A model generated the notes under the pieces. It worked only from the letters and a program-made list of their open reading frames with translations, ran no database searches and was not told where the DNA came from. The position numbers and the translations under genes are program-made. Shown piece after piece: positions 50,040-61,539 of a stretch of DNA of 64,000 bases (the stretch's first letter is position 1; every line of letters begins with the position of its first letter). The stretch covers positions 2,549,501-2,613,500 of the forward strand of contig NC_091018.1 of NCBI RefSeq assembly GCF_041296385.1, given 5' to 3'. Source of the stretch: Aphelocoma coerulescens. Its lineage: Eukaryota > Chordata > Aves > Passeriformes > Corvidae.

Positions 50040-50225
50040 TCCTGAGCAAAATACCCGCAACCAGTCCCAGGCTGTTCTCCCTGGAATTGGGGTGTGTGGG
50101 GATGGGGACCTTTCCGGCTGCAGAGGCTGCCTTAACCCTGACCCCGCCCTGCTGATGGAGCTGTTGGAGGCACAGCTCTCTCATCAACAGGAGAGCGCAG
50201 CCCCCTCAGCTCCTGTCACTGTTTT
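50040..50225. other. GC-rich patch
   Basis: A GC-rich segment inside a 109-codon plus-strand frame (50020-50349). The frame contains CGDGDLSGCRGCLNPDPALL, which looks vaguely Cys-rich but matches no domain I can name. Confidence 0.4.
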
Positions 50226-50554
50226 GGTACTAATCGTCAGGAAATGGGCTGCATTCTTCACACTCTTCCTTGAAGATTCAAACACCCCTCTCAAAAAAGT
50301 TGAGTACAGACATCCTTTACATTTCATTTCACGCGTTCTATTGCTTTGAGTTTGAGGGCGGGTTTAGGGTCCTTTTCTTAAGACTGTCATAAGGTTAAAA
50401 CTTTAAAGCAGTTTTTTTTTTTGTGGAATACAGTTGGTACTTTACATCTAAACCTCTGTTCTGCGTTTTGACAGTAAGCTTGAATCTGGTAATCTAACAG
50501 AGGCAAAAAGCAGTCTCAGCAGACATGCTCCAACCTTGTGTTCGACCATATTTA

Positions 50555-50760
50555 GAATTAATACTTAGTCTTGCCGTACAACCCAGCTTTAATAAAGCCA
50601 GCTAAATCCTCTTGGCTGCTGCTTTGACAGGGCAGCATCAATCGCAGCGCTCGACTTTTGTATTTGCTAATTCAATAGGCAGCCAGACAAGGCTTTCAGA
50701 GCTGCATTTATGGGATAATGAGGCTTTTTACATAGTTTCAATTTTTGCCATGTTGACAGA
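50555..50760. promoter_or_regulatory. Possible conserved noncoding element
   Basis: About 200 bp of high-complexity sequence with retained CpGs (cttgccgtac, caatcgcagcgctcgac), TAAT-type homeodomain cores (gaattaatac, ctaattcaat) and no open frame. This texture matches deeply conserved developmental enhancers. It is the best candidate of this kind in the window, but it is not verified. Confidence 0.28.
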
Positions 50761-51625
50761 AAAAAAGCATCTTTGAGAACGATGGATTTTAAAAATATTT
50801 TCAGAATAAATGCTTCCTACATATTAAATGCTTCTGGTAGGACCAACTGTTTGAACTTCCTTTCAAACTGCTCAGTGTATTCTCAAGAAACTTGGACTTG
50901 GGATGTGCCTCCTTTTTGTATCTTCACTAGCCATTTCTGACAGAGGAGAAGCTTTAAAGCATCATCAGTTTAGGGGGAAGATAAATCTAAGATTTCTAAC
51001 AGGCGTCTCGTGCCTCATTTCCTTGCATTTTATGTAACTTTCACATTTCTAAGACAATACTGTTACTTTTTGGCAGTTCCAATTACATTTTAATATCGTT
51101 AAAGCACAAACCTACACGCTTAGCTGAAGGTTTGTGCATCTGAGTGGAAATGTAGAAGATGGCTTAGTGCTGATCTGGTTAAACACACCACTGCCCAAAA
51201 GAATTTGTCTCAAACCTGCCTGCATGCAGCTCCTTGTTAAAGTTGTCAGTGCAGCAGAGCAGCTCCTCTGCATGTTGGCCTGCCCAGGCTCACTGGAAGG
51301 GAGCTCCACAGCTCCTGACTTGACTACCTTATCCCGTCTTTAATTAATAATTAGTTTGATTAAATAAGTAGATCTGGTCGAATTACTTCTTTAATTTTTT
51401 TTGCCCAAATACTTTAGAAGTTTGGATTTTTTTTCAGATCCAGACTCAAAGTGTCAAGGACAAAATTCACACTGTTCTGACAATGCCAAGATTATATTTA
51501 TGATTAGGGAAGGTAATTTTTCCAAATTTAATACTTTTAAGTAGTCTTTTTTTTCCCCACCCTGGAGGCTCTACTCTGAGGATTCTTCTTTAGTTTCTTT
51601 GGAAGTTTTAGTACTGTTCCATCTA

Positions 51626-51641
51626 TTTTTTTTTTTTTTTT
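51626..51641. repeat. Poly-T tract (16 T)
   Basis: A homopolymer. On the minus strand it would be a poly-A tail, but no retroelement body precedes it there. Confidence 0.88.
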
Positions 51642-52388
51642 CTCATTTATGGAGTTCTGTTCATTTCTTTTTTAGTGCGTACTTGGTTATGTTTGGATCT
51701 TGATTAGGAATTTTGACCTCTGAAGCATTTCAGTTTTAAAAATACCGGTAATAATCAAAATAGTTCTGATTTAAAACTCATTACCATTTAATAGTTAAAA
51801 TTAAGAGTCTATCAAGCCTGGCCTCGGTCAGCAGTTAGGGGCCATGGCAAAACTGTAGATTTTGTTGCATCTGTCCCTTAAATGAGTACAAATCCATCAA
51901 TATTTGCATTTTGTCCTGAGTGCTGCAGCAAAGTTCTGCCAGGGTTATATGACATTTAAGTACAGAATGTATGCAAATAATGGACAAATAAACCAAGTTA
52001 CTGGGATTTGCTTAATTAGTTGTTCTGACTTAATCAGAAATACTCATCTAAACAGGTAATACTGTCTCAGCAACATCACCTTTTGGTGTTTTAGTGCTTT
52101 TCTAGCAATCAGTGTTTTTAACACTGCATGAACATCAGGGCAGCTTCAGGTCTCTCTGGTATCCTCAAGGGAAGCTCAGATCCAGCTTCTGTAAACTCTG
52201 TACACTTCAGCTCTTGTGCTCACAAAGATGGTGACATGGCTCCCCTCTGACTCTGTACTTTGACACTTAACACCTACTAAATATTGTTATATATAGTTTT
52301 TTGATGAAACATCATTTCAGAGGCTTTACCTTTCTGACATTTCTGCAACCAGTTGATGTCTGGAACTGCACAGAACAGCATTTATTAG

Positions 52389-52432
52389 GGAAAAAAAAAC
52401 AACCCACAAACAAAACAAAAACAACAAAGAAG
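52389..52432. repeat. A/C-rich low-complexity run
   Basis: Poly-A followed by repeated CAAA/ACAAC words. Its composition is like the runs at 21205 and 29161. Confidence 0.8.
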
Positions 52433-53107
52433 AGTTAGGGACCCTTAAATTGCAGTACAAATTGAGAGAGTAAGAATATAGAGCCTCCTCTCACATTCTT
52501 GATTTTTTCCTCACTCTGCTGACAGAGACCTTGTCTCTTTAAGCTGATAATTTAGTTGTTTCAAGCTCTGCATCTTTTGACATTTACTATGGTCCTGCAT
52601 TGATTTATCTCAGTTAAGTACATTCATATGTTGACATCTTAATCATTTATTCTTATCTGCCCAGTCATGGCTGTACAACCCAATCTTCCTCAATCTTCCA
52701 AGAAAGGAATTACCACAAATCAAAGCCCTTAGGTAATGAACCCCAAAACTTAGTGAGCAAACTTTGCAAACTGATTCACCTGTTACTTTTTTTTTAGGTT
52801 TTCTTTGCTTCTTCCCGAGTTTTGGAACCAACCTGAAGAGCCCCCTGAACAAATCTGCTATATAAAAAATTCAGTTGTGTCACTAGCTCTATTTATGAAG
52901 TTAACTTATGGAAAAGCTTCCACAAACAGAATAATTTGACACTTTGCTGTTTAAGAGCCATCCTGCTTCTTACTCAAGTTAGGACTGATGGAGCTGCTGC
53001 TGTCAGGGAGTTTGTCTCCTGTAATACCCAGGTGAATGTAGATGCCTGTTCACATTAAAACACATTTCTCATGCAACACAGAGTTGCTCAAAATGTGAGT
53101 TTGTCTC

Positions 53108-53122
53108 CTGCTGCTGCTGCTG
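53108..53122. repeat. Short CTG run
   Basis: About four CTG units. It is too short to be of note beyond possible length variation. Confidence 0.6.
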
Positions 53123-53249
53123 AGCCATCCCTTCACTTCACACACTTTTGCCCAGGGCCATGCTGGTTTCTATTCATAAAGGCTTCACATCAGTGTCCCA
53201 CTGCTGCCTAATTGCAGCTAGGAACTCAAAAGAGCAGCACTGTGACTTT

Positions 53250-53420
53250 TGCTAATGGGTTATGGTTGGAAATTCCCATGCATAATATACTGTGGCAGGA
53301 TATCCGATTCCTGTCACACACCGAAATTCGAGTCAGCCATTCGAGTTGTAATTGTGTTAACAGCAAATTGCCTGTTGCTGGATTCCTTTTGCCCAGTAAC
53401 AATTTGTAAAGCTATCACAG
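53250..53420. promoter_or_regulatory. Possible conserved noncoding element
   Basis: It keeps CpGs (atatccgat, accgaaattcgag, cattcgag) and contains the word attcgag twice, 18 bp apart, in otherwise CpG-depleted DNA. It has no exon structure. Confidence 0.22.
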
Positions 53421-54121
53421 ACTTTTCAAAGTAGAAGCATAACCATATTTTCACTAGATGTGTCTATATTTTTCCCTGCCCTGGAAGTGCTGTGTGGACT
53501 GCCTTCCTCAGCCTCCTAACTGAGGGAGTTACTGACTCCTGCACTCTCACACCACTGTAGGTCACAGACAGGGATAGTTTTACAGTCTTGGAAAACCTCC
53601 CTGATCTCTGAATTCCTGGAAGGACAGCAGATTTAGACAATTATCAGCATTTCTAACTCCATCACTACAGGGTTTGTGACTTAGTCATAAAAACAATCAG
53701 GCAATGCTGAGCCCTGACATGAGAGCTCCAACGTGTAGAGCTCTTAATGCTGGGTTGTGCTCTTGAAAGGAAGTCAGCAAAGCATTTCGCACATCGTGAG
53801 TGCAGGACAAAGAAACAGAGGGGAATCTATCATCATTATTACACCTTAAATTCTGAGAGCTGTTTCCAAAGAAGGTTTTTGACAAGGTGAAGCACCACTG
53901 TGACTGCTGCTTATTTAATGCAGCGTTGTTGGCTTGTTATCTACACACATCTGTATCTTGTTATCTTCCAAGCACAATGAGGCTTTGATTGTCCTTGCAT
54001 TACAATCATTAAATAAATCAAAAAATAGACTATTTAAATACAAACATTGCACTTTGAACTTTGCTTCTTAAGTGCTGAATGCACAAAATGACTGAAAAAA
54101 ACATAATATGCTTTGTACCAG

Positions 54122-54155
54122 TCTAACCAGCGGCTCAATAAACAGCAAATGTGAG
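54122..54155 (+). other. Candidate 34-nt small exon
   Basis: The acceptor (ataatatgctttgtaccag) and donor (GTGAG|GTAAGA) both score well by eye. With one phase nucleotide it reads LTSGSINSKCE and ends in phase 0, matching the phase-0 start of the exon-like segment at 54749. No host gene is recognised. Confidence 0.18.
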
Positions 54156-54748
54156 GTAAGAAATGGTGACAACATAAACTTATCAAAAATATTTTACATT
54201 TTCTGTATTGTATTACCAACTCAACGTCTTGTGAAACTGAATGAATTAATGCTAAGAGCTACGAGGTTTTTTAATATCAATATGTGGAAGCTGTACCAGA
54301 ACTGTCCTTTTCAAAGAGGTCAATGTCATTTGATAAAAACCCCTCAGATTATAGGTAGACTTATTAGAGAATTTTACATTAAAAACTGCTTAAAGTTTAA
54401 AATTTAAAGGATAATCAGACTTAGAAGTAATTTTAATAGATTCCTAAAAGAACTTCTGAAAGCACATGTGACAACTGAAGGCATAGTTTTCTTGTGCTGG
54501 AAACCTTCTACTTTAAGATCTTTGTCTTCTGTCTCCAACAATCCTTTGCTTATGGCCAACAAGCTTTAGACATGTGATGTATAGCAGGAAAATCTAATAC
54601 AATTAACATGCAGATATAGTTCACTGAGATAAAAATTCTTGATAGATCTGGAGCACTTGAAGGTTATCTTGCTACACAATCACACATTAGAAATGCTAAA
54701 CTTAATATTTTTAATGATAGTTTGCATTGTTCTTCTCTATTTAACTAG

Positions 54749-54799
54749 AAAATGTCTTCGCTCTCAGATTTCAACAGGGAAGAGGAACCCCTTGTAATG
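54749..54799 (+). CDS. Candidate 51-nt coding exon
   Basis: This has the best paired splice signals in the window. The acceptor is attgttcttctctatttaactag, and the donor ATG|GTAAGA begins at 54800. The length is an exact multiple of three. The frame beginning at the first base reads KMSSLSDFNREEEPLVM, which is charged and protein-like. It could be a cassette exon of a large gene whose intron fills the window. I do not recognise the peptide. The only nearby partner is the 54122-54155 segment. Confidence 0.28.
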
Positions 54800-54809
54800 G
54801 TAAGATTCA

Positions 54810-55600
54810 TGTGTGACCCTCCTGCCTCCTCTCTTTTAAAGTGCACGCAGGCTAGAAAATATGTTTTACTGATCAGCTGGTTGATAGGTACTATGAGAAA
54901 CTGTAAAGTGATTATCACTGAGATTTATAAACAAAATCTATGAACAAGACTCGACTGCACTAAGGATATGATAAAACATTGTTAACCACACAGATGCATC
55001 TCCCATTACAGGGGAAAGGTAGAAGGACAAAAATAAAGCAACCAGAGCTGTTCCCTTAAACCTCCAATTGCCAGATTTATCGAATTTACAGCATTATTCA
55101 CTTGTATGCTTATTTCCACATTTCAATGTCTGACCTTGAGTGCATATCTATCCTTTCTACAGCCACATCCACTTGGAGTGTGAATAGTCTTTATCTCATC
55201 AAGCCCAGAATCTCACCCACTGCAATCATGGATTTCTAAAAGAGAACCTTATTGTTAAAAAAAATAACTTCCCTTTCTGTATTTTACCTGCTGAACTCAG
55301 TATATACCAGCACATTCCGTCATTTCAAAGGAAGTACTTCTCCATCAAAATACAGGGTTAAGTGGGACCAATCAATATAAAATATACAGCAGGGATAGGA
55401 AAAAAAGTTCAGGTCAGATACTTTAAGAGATATTAAATGTCACAGTTAATTTTTCACTCATCTAGACTAAAGAGGAACTGTTGAATTATCTATGAAAGCC
55501 AACTAACTCTGATACTTTGACATCAATGCTGCATAACATCATCCAAAAGAGTAGAGCCACTCCATTATTCCATTATTCACTCACTCACATGCAATAGCTA
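54810..55600. other. AT-rich noncoding sequence, no gene seen
   Basis: No repeat, exon pair or long frame is present. Confidence 0.5.
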
Positions 55601-55606
55601 CTATCA

Positions 55607-55638
55607 TATCTATATATATCTATATAGATATATAGATA
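55607..55638. repeat. AT-rich palindrome (TATC/GATA)
   Basis: A 32-bp near-perfect inverted repeat centred on CTATATAG. Each arm is made of TATC/GATA and TA units, so it could form a hairpin or cruciform. Confidence 0.75.
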
Positions 55639-55639
55639 C

Positions 55640-56560
55640 ATATATATACAGAATCACTGAGCCTTCCAAATGATAGTAATTACAGGACAATGTTAATTTG
55701 GGGAAATAGAGAGGAAAATGTACCCAGTGGTACCCAGTGGAAGCAAAGGATGTGTGTACAAAACGCTGCCTGGCTCTCTCTGCCAGGCCATCTATGTAAT
55801 GCTCCCACAAGTCATGCAAAGCTATTTCTGTGCCCAAAGTTTGGCCCACTGCAAAGTAAATCATTGTTTTCTGCAATGCTCGACTCAATTGACCGAATGA
55901 AATGAACTTCTGCCAACAGCAGTTCCTCTGAACTTTTTTCTGCCCACTCCATTGCCAAATTGTTTTCCTAATCTTCAACTGTTGCAGTGACTGTTCTTTG
56001 AAAAGCAAGCAGCCCTCACTTGTTACAACTCCTTTGAAAGATTTTCTTTGTGTTTTGTTCCTCTCAAGGATTCACCTTCAGGCTTCTTGAAGCCAAATAA
56101 AAATAATTACCAGCCTATGGTAACAGCTACTCTCACTCTGAACCTGCAAACACTTTTACTTTTGCAAATTCTCTGCCCATCAACATTAAATCAGACATAT
56201 CTAACACCTCACAGTGCAAAAAAATCTGAGTACTGCCTACCATTCATAATGATCTGACAACCTTCTGCCATCTTAGACCCTACACCAGTGATATTTTCTC
56301 CTTTGTTTTTACGGAGATGTTTTTCTAACTCGTCTTGGTGGTAACTATGGTGACAGTGATGTCAGTGAAGAACAAATCAAAATGTATCAGATAAGATAGA
56401 GACCCAGGGATGTACAGAGGTTGTGTGGTTCTTGGTATGTTAATTTGCATTTAATAATTAATTAATCACATTAGGATTTCACATATAAATATACAAAAAT
56501 GCTGGTACCTAACTGGCAGCCGCCAACTTTCTGCAGCTTTGACAAGGAATTCAGGATTGA
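55640..56560. other. Noncoding sequence, no gene supported
   Basis: A short direct duplication (tacccagtgg twice, about 55720-55739) is present. The 132-codon minus-strand frame (56008-55610) runs into the AT palindrome and has no recognised motif. Confidence 0.4.
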
Positions 56561-56563
56561 ATT

Positions 56564-56609
56564 ACACACACACACACACACACATACCAAAAAAAAAAAA
56601 AAAAAAAAA
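56564..56609. repeat. (AC)10 microsatellite followed by poly-A (21 A)
   Basis: Ten AC units at 56564-56583 lie five bases before an uninterrupted A21 tract at 56589-56609, the longest homopolymer in the window. No retroelement body is seen upstream. Confidence 0.92.
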
Positions 56610-57359
56610 GCATCAGTCATACTAAGCACCCATCTGGAAATTAAATGTCAAAGATAAGTGCAAGAGAAGGGAAAAAAATCAAATGAGAAAAAGTCAGTGT
56701 GCTTTCAGGAAGACACAGTCTGTTCTGAACAAAATTACCAAAGAAATGAGATATCTGCTGAATACCAAGCACTTGCTTCGATTTTTTTTCATATTATGAC
56801 CACCTAAGTGTCTATAAAAATACAATCTTTTTGTAAACTCTCACCAAAGGAAAAAAAAAAAAAATCTGTGACATTTTTTCAGAGGAATTCAATTCAGGAA
56901 AGAAACCCTACACTTCCATTTTCCATCTTACAGATTGCAATATATTGACAGATAAGGAAAGTCTTAATCATTTTATCTGTACATGAATATGTGCTTTTCC
57001 TTCTGTTTCCTGAGTGGATTTCTGCCCTCCACGCACATATTGTGACTGTCATTGGATAACTGATTGAAAGGGCCACGCTGAAAAATGCAAAACTTCTATG
57101 TGGTTTTATGAAATGTAGCAAATTACCAGATTTATGTGGAGAAACAAGCAAGTGCACAGATCAACAGATCCGAAGAAATGGATAGCTAGAATTGTAACTC
57201 CAACTCCCTTCAAGGAAAAGTAAGGGCTCTTCACTGGATCATTTATTCTAATGGCTTCCCTCAAACTTCTTTTAATCTGCATCACAACTGTTGACAACAT
57301 CCAGAGTTATCCATGTGGAGACACTCAGACTTCTGCTGGAAGCAGCCACCAGAGCCAGT

Positions 57360-57560
57360 ACCTGAGCACGCAGGAGGGTGAGAGAGCAGCCCTGGCAGGT
57401 CTGCCCGTGGCAATACGAGGAGTTCCCAGCTGCTCCCAGCAGGCTCCCCCCGGGAGTTGTGGCACACGCAAAGGAGCTGCAGAGGAGCAGCAGGAACAGC
57501 TGGAGGCTCCATGGATTCACACACCCGCTGGAGGAAGTGTCTCTGTGCATCTTCAGTGAG
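57360..57560. other. GC-rich patch with bidirectional open frames
   Basis: A CAG/CTG-rich segment with several CpGs (gagcacgcag, gcccgtgg, ccccccggg). Frames of 102 and 74 codons (plus) and 95 and 169 codons (minus) overlap. The longest minus-strand one is open only because it crosses the hexamer array. Confidence 0.5.
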
Positions 57561-57618
57561 CCAGTACAAAGCCTAAAAGCTGAACTCAAGGCATCCTTGT
57601 AGTGAGATTTGTCAGAGA

Positions 57619-57689
57619 TTCTTATTCTTATTCTTATTCTTATTCTTATTCTTATTCTTATTCTTATTCTTATTCTTATTCTTATTCTT
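57619..57689. repeat. (TTCTTA)n hexamer array, about 11.8 copies
   Basis: Eleven perfect TTCTTA units plus a partial one. The minus-strand translation is an Ile-Arg dipeptide repeat and should not be read as a protein. It probably varies in length. Confidence 0.96.
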
Positions 57690-57690
57690 C

Positions 57691-57716
57691 CGTCACCTGC
57701 CGGTGCTTTGGTGACG
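57691..57716. promoter_or_regulatory. CpG-containing hairpin with CRE-like half site
   Basis: Perfect 7-bp arms, CGTCACC and GGTGACG, flank a 12-base GC-rich loop and abut the hexamer array. The right arm runs into TGACGTGA, one base off a full CRE. Confidence 0.35.
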
Positions 57717-57719
57717 TGA

Positions 57720-59745
57720 GATCCCCTTCCTCGGGGAGCTGATATGAGAAATGGAAGTTGGCCTAAAATCAGCTCTCCCAAACATGTTCTGTGGCACAGC
57801 GTGCACAGACAGATGTCTTTGTCTGATGGAGTTTATCAGCTGTTAGGTCACTTCTCATTTGTCTCTAATGCAAAGCTGTAAAATCTTGAAAAATTCACAT
57901 CAAATTCAAGGTCAGGATCTTAATCCCAGATTGTGCTGGGTGCAGGGGGCCAAGCCCACTTTTGTCAGTCCTTATATCAGAAGTGGAGAACCACAAACAC
58001 AAATTAATGAGAAATAAATAGTTATGGAACCATGCCTACCCCTTAAACAATTGTTTACTCCTGCAGTCCTTATTTCATTATACTCGAAGTCATGACAGCA
58101 TGAACGGGGCTGCTGTAATAACTTTCATGATCCCTTCCCAAATCTGCAAGTCTAAACAAGGTGAAAGTGTCATTGAATCACACACCAACATCAGAGGGTT
58201 TAATACACCAACTCACCTGAACACTCTCTTATTTACATTAGATGTGAATTAATGAGGGATTCAGACATTATATGTCAGATTTGAACTTTTTGTTTCCCAC
58301 AATCTTTTAATCTGCACAAAATTCCAGTATTTGACCCTTTGGTGCCTTACTGACTCTGCCCAGAGCTGTCACACCTCCTTTTTGTCCTGAGAATGTTTCA
58401 CACCTGACAGAAAATTACTGCAGTACTGAATGCAGTCATTTTTTATTTCTTGGTGGTAGCTGAGAATCAAATGCAGATCAAATGCCTTGATCCACCACAG
58501 CACTTTTTTCCATAGAGCAGAAAGACAATTCTTACAAATGCACGTTGTGAACCAGATTGGTAATTCCATCAATTTATTGGGAAAAAGAAAAATAAGAAAA
58601 TTAAATATGGCCAACCTGATTTTGAAAAAGAGCAGAAAACATAAGAGTATGCAATTTCCCTGAAACTTTAAGAAAACACTTATAGATGTTATGGTACAAA
58701 GGTGAAGCTCAGATTGTTCTTATTTTTAGTGACAATGTACGAAACAAAATAAATTTTCTAACTAATTAGCAGGAAATATCCTGAGATAGCCATTAGGGAA
58801 AAATGCCTATGAAAGCAGTACCGTAATCAATTAGCAGGGATGCATTCTTAATTAAGTTCAAGCACTGGGAATGGTATATACTGCAGTGCTACTATTGAAT
58901 TAATAATTTGTAAATAAGACTGGGGGTAGAAACTGCAGTGTACAATTCTTATGAAGAATACACTATAAAAGCAATTATATATTATATTTACTTTAAATCT
59001 GGCATTTTATGACCTTTAACCTAAACTAATTAAACTCAATAATAAGATTAGAAAACACAGTGTCTGCCCAGTATAGAAGCACTTAAAAAATTATCTTTGC
59101 TTCAGAAGTGACCAGCCAAAATCATTAACATGAGAGCAGCACTAGAATGAAATATTTATTCAATATCTGCTGAAGAAATGAAAGCACTTTTTAAATTATT
59201 TTGACCACATACAGGGAAGCAGCAGAAATATATAAACATGTTTATTCTGCTGCTTCTTTAAGCACACAATGCCAGCATTCCCTGACACTCCTGTGATGGG
59301 TCTACCTTCATCACAAGTACCCTTTTATTAAAAAATATTACTGGGAATGACATTTTATTAAATTTTCACCCCTCTCAAAGTCTTTCTGCAGGAAAACATA
59401 ATTTCTAATCTAAGAACTGGATTCTTTCTAGGGCTCTTTCCTACAGGTACAAGAGAGCAGCCAAGAGCAAGGAGTGACCTATTTCACTCCTCAAGATGTT
59501 GGCTTCAACAGGATTTTGCTGGACATCCCCTGCTCTGGCACCTGCACAAAGCACTTCACATCCCCTGCCCTTTCCAGCTTGTAGGGATGACAGTCCTTCC
59601 TGTGGCACACAAAAGTACTTATTACTTTTCTCATTCTGCTGGGAAGAAGAACAAGGTTTCTCTTGGCTTTCCCATATAAATAAAGATCAAGAATAAAATA
59701 TTTACTTACAAAGAGTTTTGTGCTGCTTTTCCAGTGGCATTTCAA
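57720..59745. other. AT-rich noncoding sequence, no gene supported
   Basis: A 15-nt segment between two acceptor-like signals and a donor at about 59431-59445 is probably chance. No other structure is seen. Confidence 0.4.
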
Positions 59746-59750
59746 TTTTC

Positions 59751-59802
59751 AGCCTAGGTGACCTTCAGAGGCTCTCTCCAACCTCCGTGTTTCTGTGGTT
59801 CC
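59751..59802 (+). repeat. CR1 LINE 3'-end remnant
   Basis: The wording gcctaggtgaccttcagagg, then ctctccaacctc, then tttctgtggttcc follows the CR1 3' end (pattern: 'gatgacctttagaggtcccttccaacc' then 'attctgtgattc'). It is in forward orientation and truncated. Only the extreme 3' end is recognisable, as is usual for CR1 in birds. Confidence 0.65.
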
Positions 59803-59809
59803 AGTGTTT

Positions 59810-61430
59810 TATTTGCAATATTTCCTCCAGGAGGGGAGAAGTTTAACATGCCGGTCATAAGCTATAAAACACTGATGGGAGAGTGGAGCTATGGAAAGTG
59901 GTGCTCGCTGGTTAGTGTGTAAGCAGAAATGAAATCGTAAAAAGAATTTTCCACAGCTCTGACTGGTTTTTATTCATGTCGTCTTGGAGAAGAGGGAAAA
60001 TGAAATTTTAATGTTAGATATGTAGCTATTATCACATATCCAGTGACAGATACGTAGATGAGTTTTCGTATTCTGAGGGGTGTTCAAGGAAGCCATTAGT
60101 CCATACCACTTGCTTTTACTGGCACATCCTAAAATCAAAGGCTGACTCGTGCCTTAGGGTTTATTTATATTGTAGCATAACTGAAATAACTAAATAATCA
60201 TACATTAGTATCCAGAAAGTTGCTATTTAGCCAAATCAAGCTATAAAAAATAAGATTCTCTAACTCTGCAATACCTTTGCCTATTGGGATCACAGAGTGA
60301 TGATGTGATAAACGTATCAGGGAGCCACTGTCAGCAGCAACCACACTTTGGGCCTACACCTCAGCTCTCCTTGGCTCGTGCCTGAGACTCCACTTTTGCT
60401 CGATGAGAACTTCCCAACATTGTTTTCTCTGTCTCTGTGAGGAAAAGCTCTTAAAATATGTATTGGTCTCTAGTTCTGTCAGCATGGCACAGCTCTAAAA
60501 CGTTTTCTGCATACAGACTCGAAGCTGTCATCATGGTTTTGGCAGAATGCAGTTTGGGTGCCTGCATGTCCCAGCTCGAGCTGGGGGGTGTGTGACATGC
60601 AAACACTCCGTGTAAACACAATAAACCTGATGTGTCCAACAGCAGCTCTGCTTCCCATGCACGACTCGTCTGCATGGGAAATGTGACTTGCTCTGAAAAT
60701 CTGATGCTGGGCTGGTGGGTCCTGGCGAGTCCTTCAAGCCCTGAGCAGGGACCACAGGAACACAGACTATAAATAGCAGCAGATATAATTTCCTCTGGGG
60801 TTTTATTATTAATCTTGGATTCCTTCATATTAACCACGAATTAAGTGGGGGAAGAAAGAGACTACCCTGAGGCACCTGTAACTTCTGGCTCAATATTAGA
60901 GTTCAGCTACCAGTGCACACAAGAATGTGCATTTTCAGAAAAAAGAACATAATTATCAATTCACTTATTTTTGGAAGCAGAGGCAGTAAATACTAACCAC
61001 AAGCTACAACTCATTCCTGAATGCCTTATGGGGGATGCCAGAACAAGTAGATCCCAGGCTGGATATTTTTGGCAAGATCCCGCTGCTTTCTTCACTCAGT
61101 TCATGAGGAGGCAGACTGGCAATTTGACAGGATTAGAACCTAATATCATTTCAGCTTTTAGTCATCCATTCATTCATTAGTATCTGATCAGCTGAAGAAT
61201 GTTGACAAGTTACCAGAGTAGCCAAAATATCTTTTATTAACTTCAGCCTTAGAACCATTGCTTTTCAGTGTATTCTGCATTCAGAAATATGTGTAAAAGT
61301 GTGAAGAAATGCACACTTACATGTTAATTTTGAAGTCACTCATTCATATTCATGAAAAATTGTATATACAATATTGGATGTACCCTAGCCAAAGGCATCT
61401 ATCCTTAGAATATGCCTTGTTAACTTTCCA
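59810..61430. other. Noncoding sequence, no gene supported
   Basis: The 128-codon minus-strand frame (60837-60451) has no recognised domain. No repeat is recognised. Confidence 0.4.
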
Positions 61431-61435
61431 AGGAA

Positions 61436-61525
61436 ATGGGATCCAAAGATATTACCAGAGATGAAGCATCCGGTGATGGAGCCATTTTTCGAAATGCCTT
61501 TGATTGAACTGCATTGCTACAGCAG
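61436..61525 (+). other. Dual-frame coding-like segment with splice donor
   Basis: One frame (ATG 61436-61438 to TGA 61505-61507) reads MGSKDITRDEASGDGAIF and ends RNAFD. A second, entered at an acceptor ending attaccag (61458), reads MKHPVMEPFFEMPLIELHCY up to a CAGCAG|GTATGC donor at 61525. Both look protein-like, but at most one can be real. It may instead be a conserved noncoding block with retained CpGs (catccggtg, tttttcgaaa). Confidence 0.15.
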
Positions 61526-61539
61526 GTATGCAAGAGTGC

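Noticed and set aside
57272..57781. 169-codon minus-strand open frame
   Set aside because: It is open because it crosses the hexamer array (Ile-Arg repeat) and a GC-rich patch. The non-repeat parts show no protein character.
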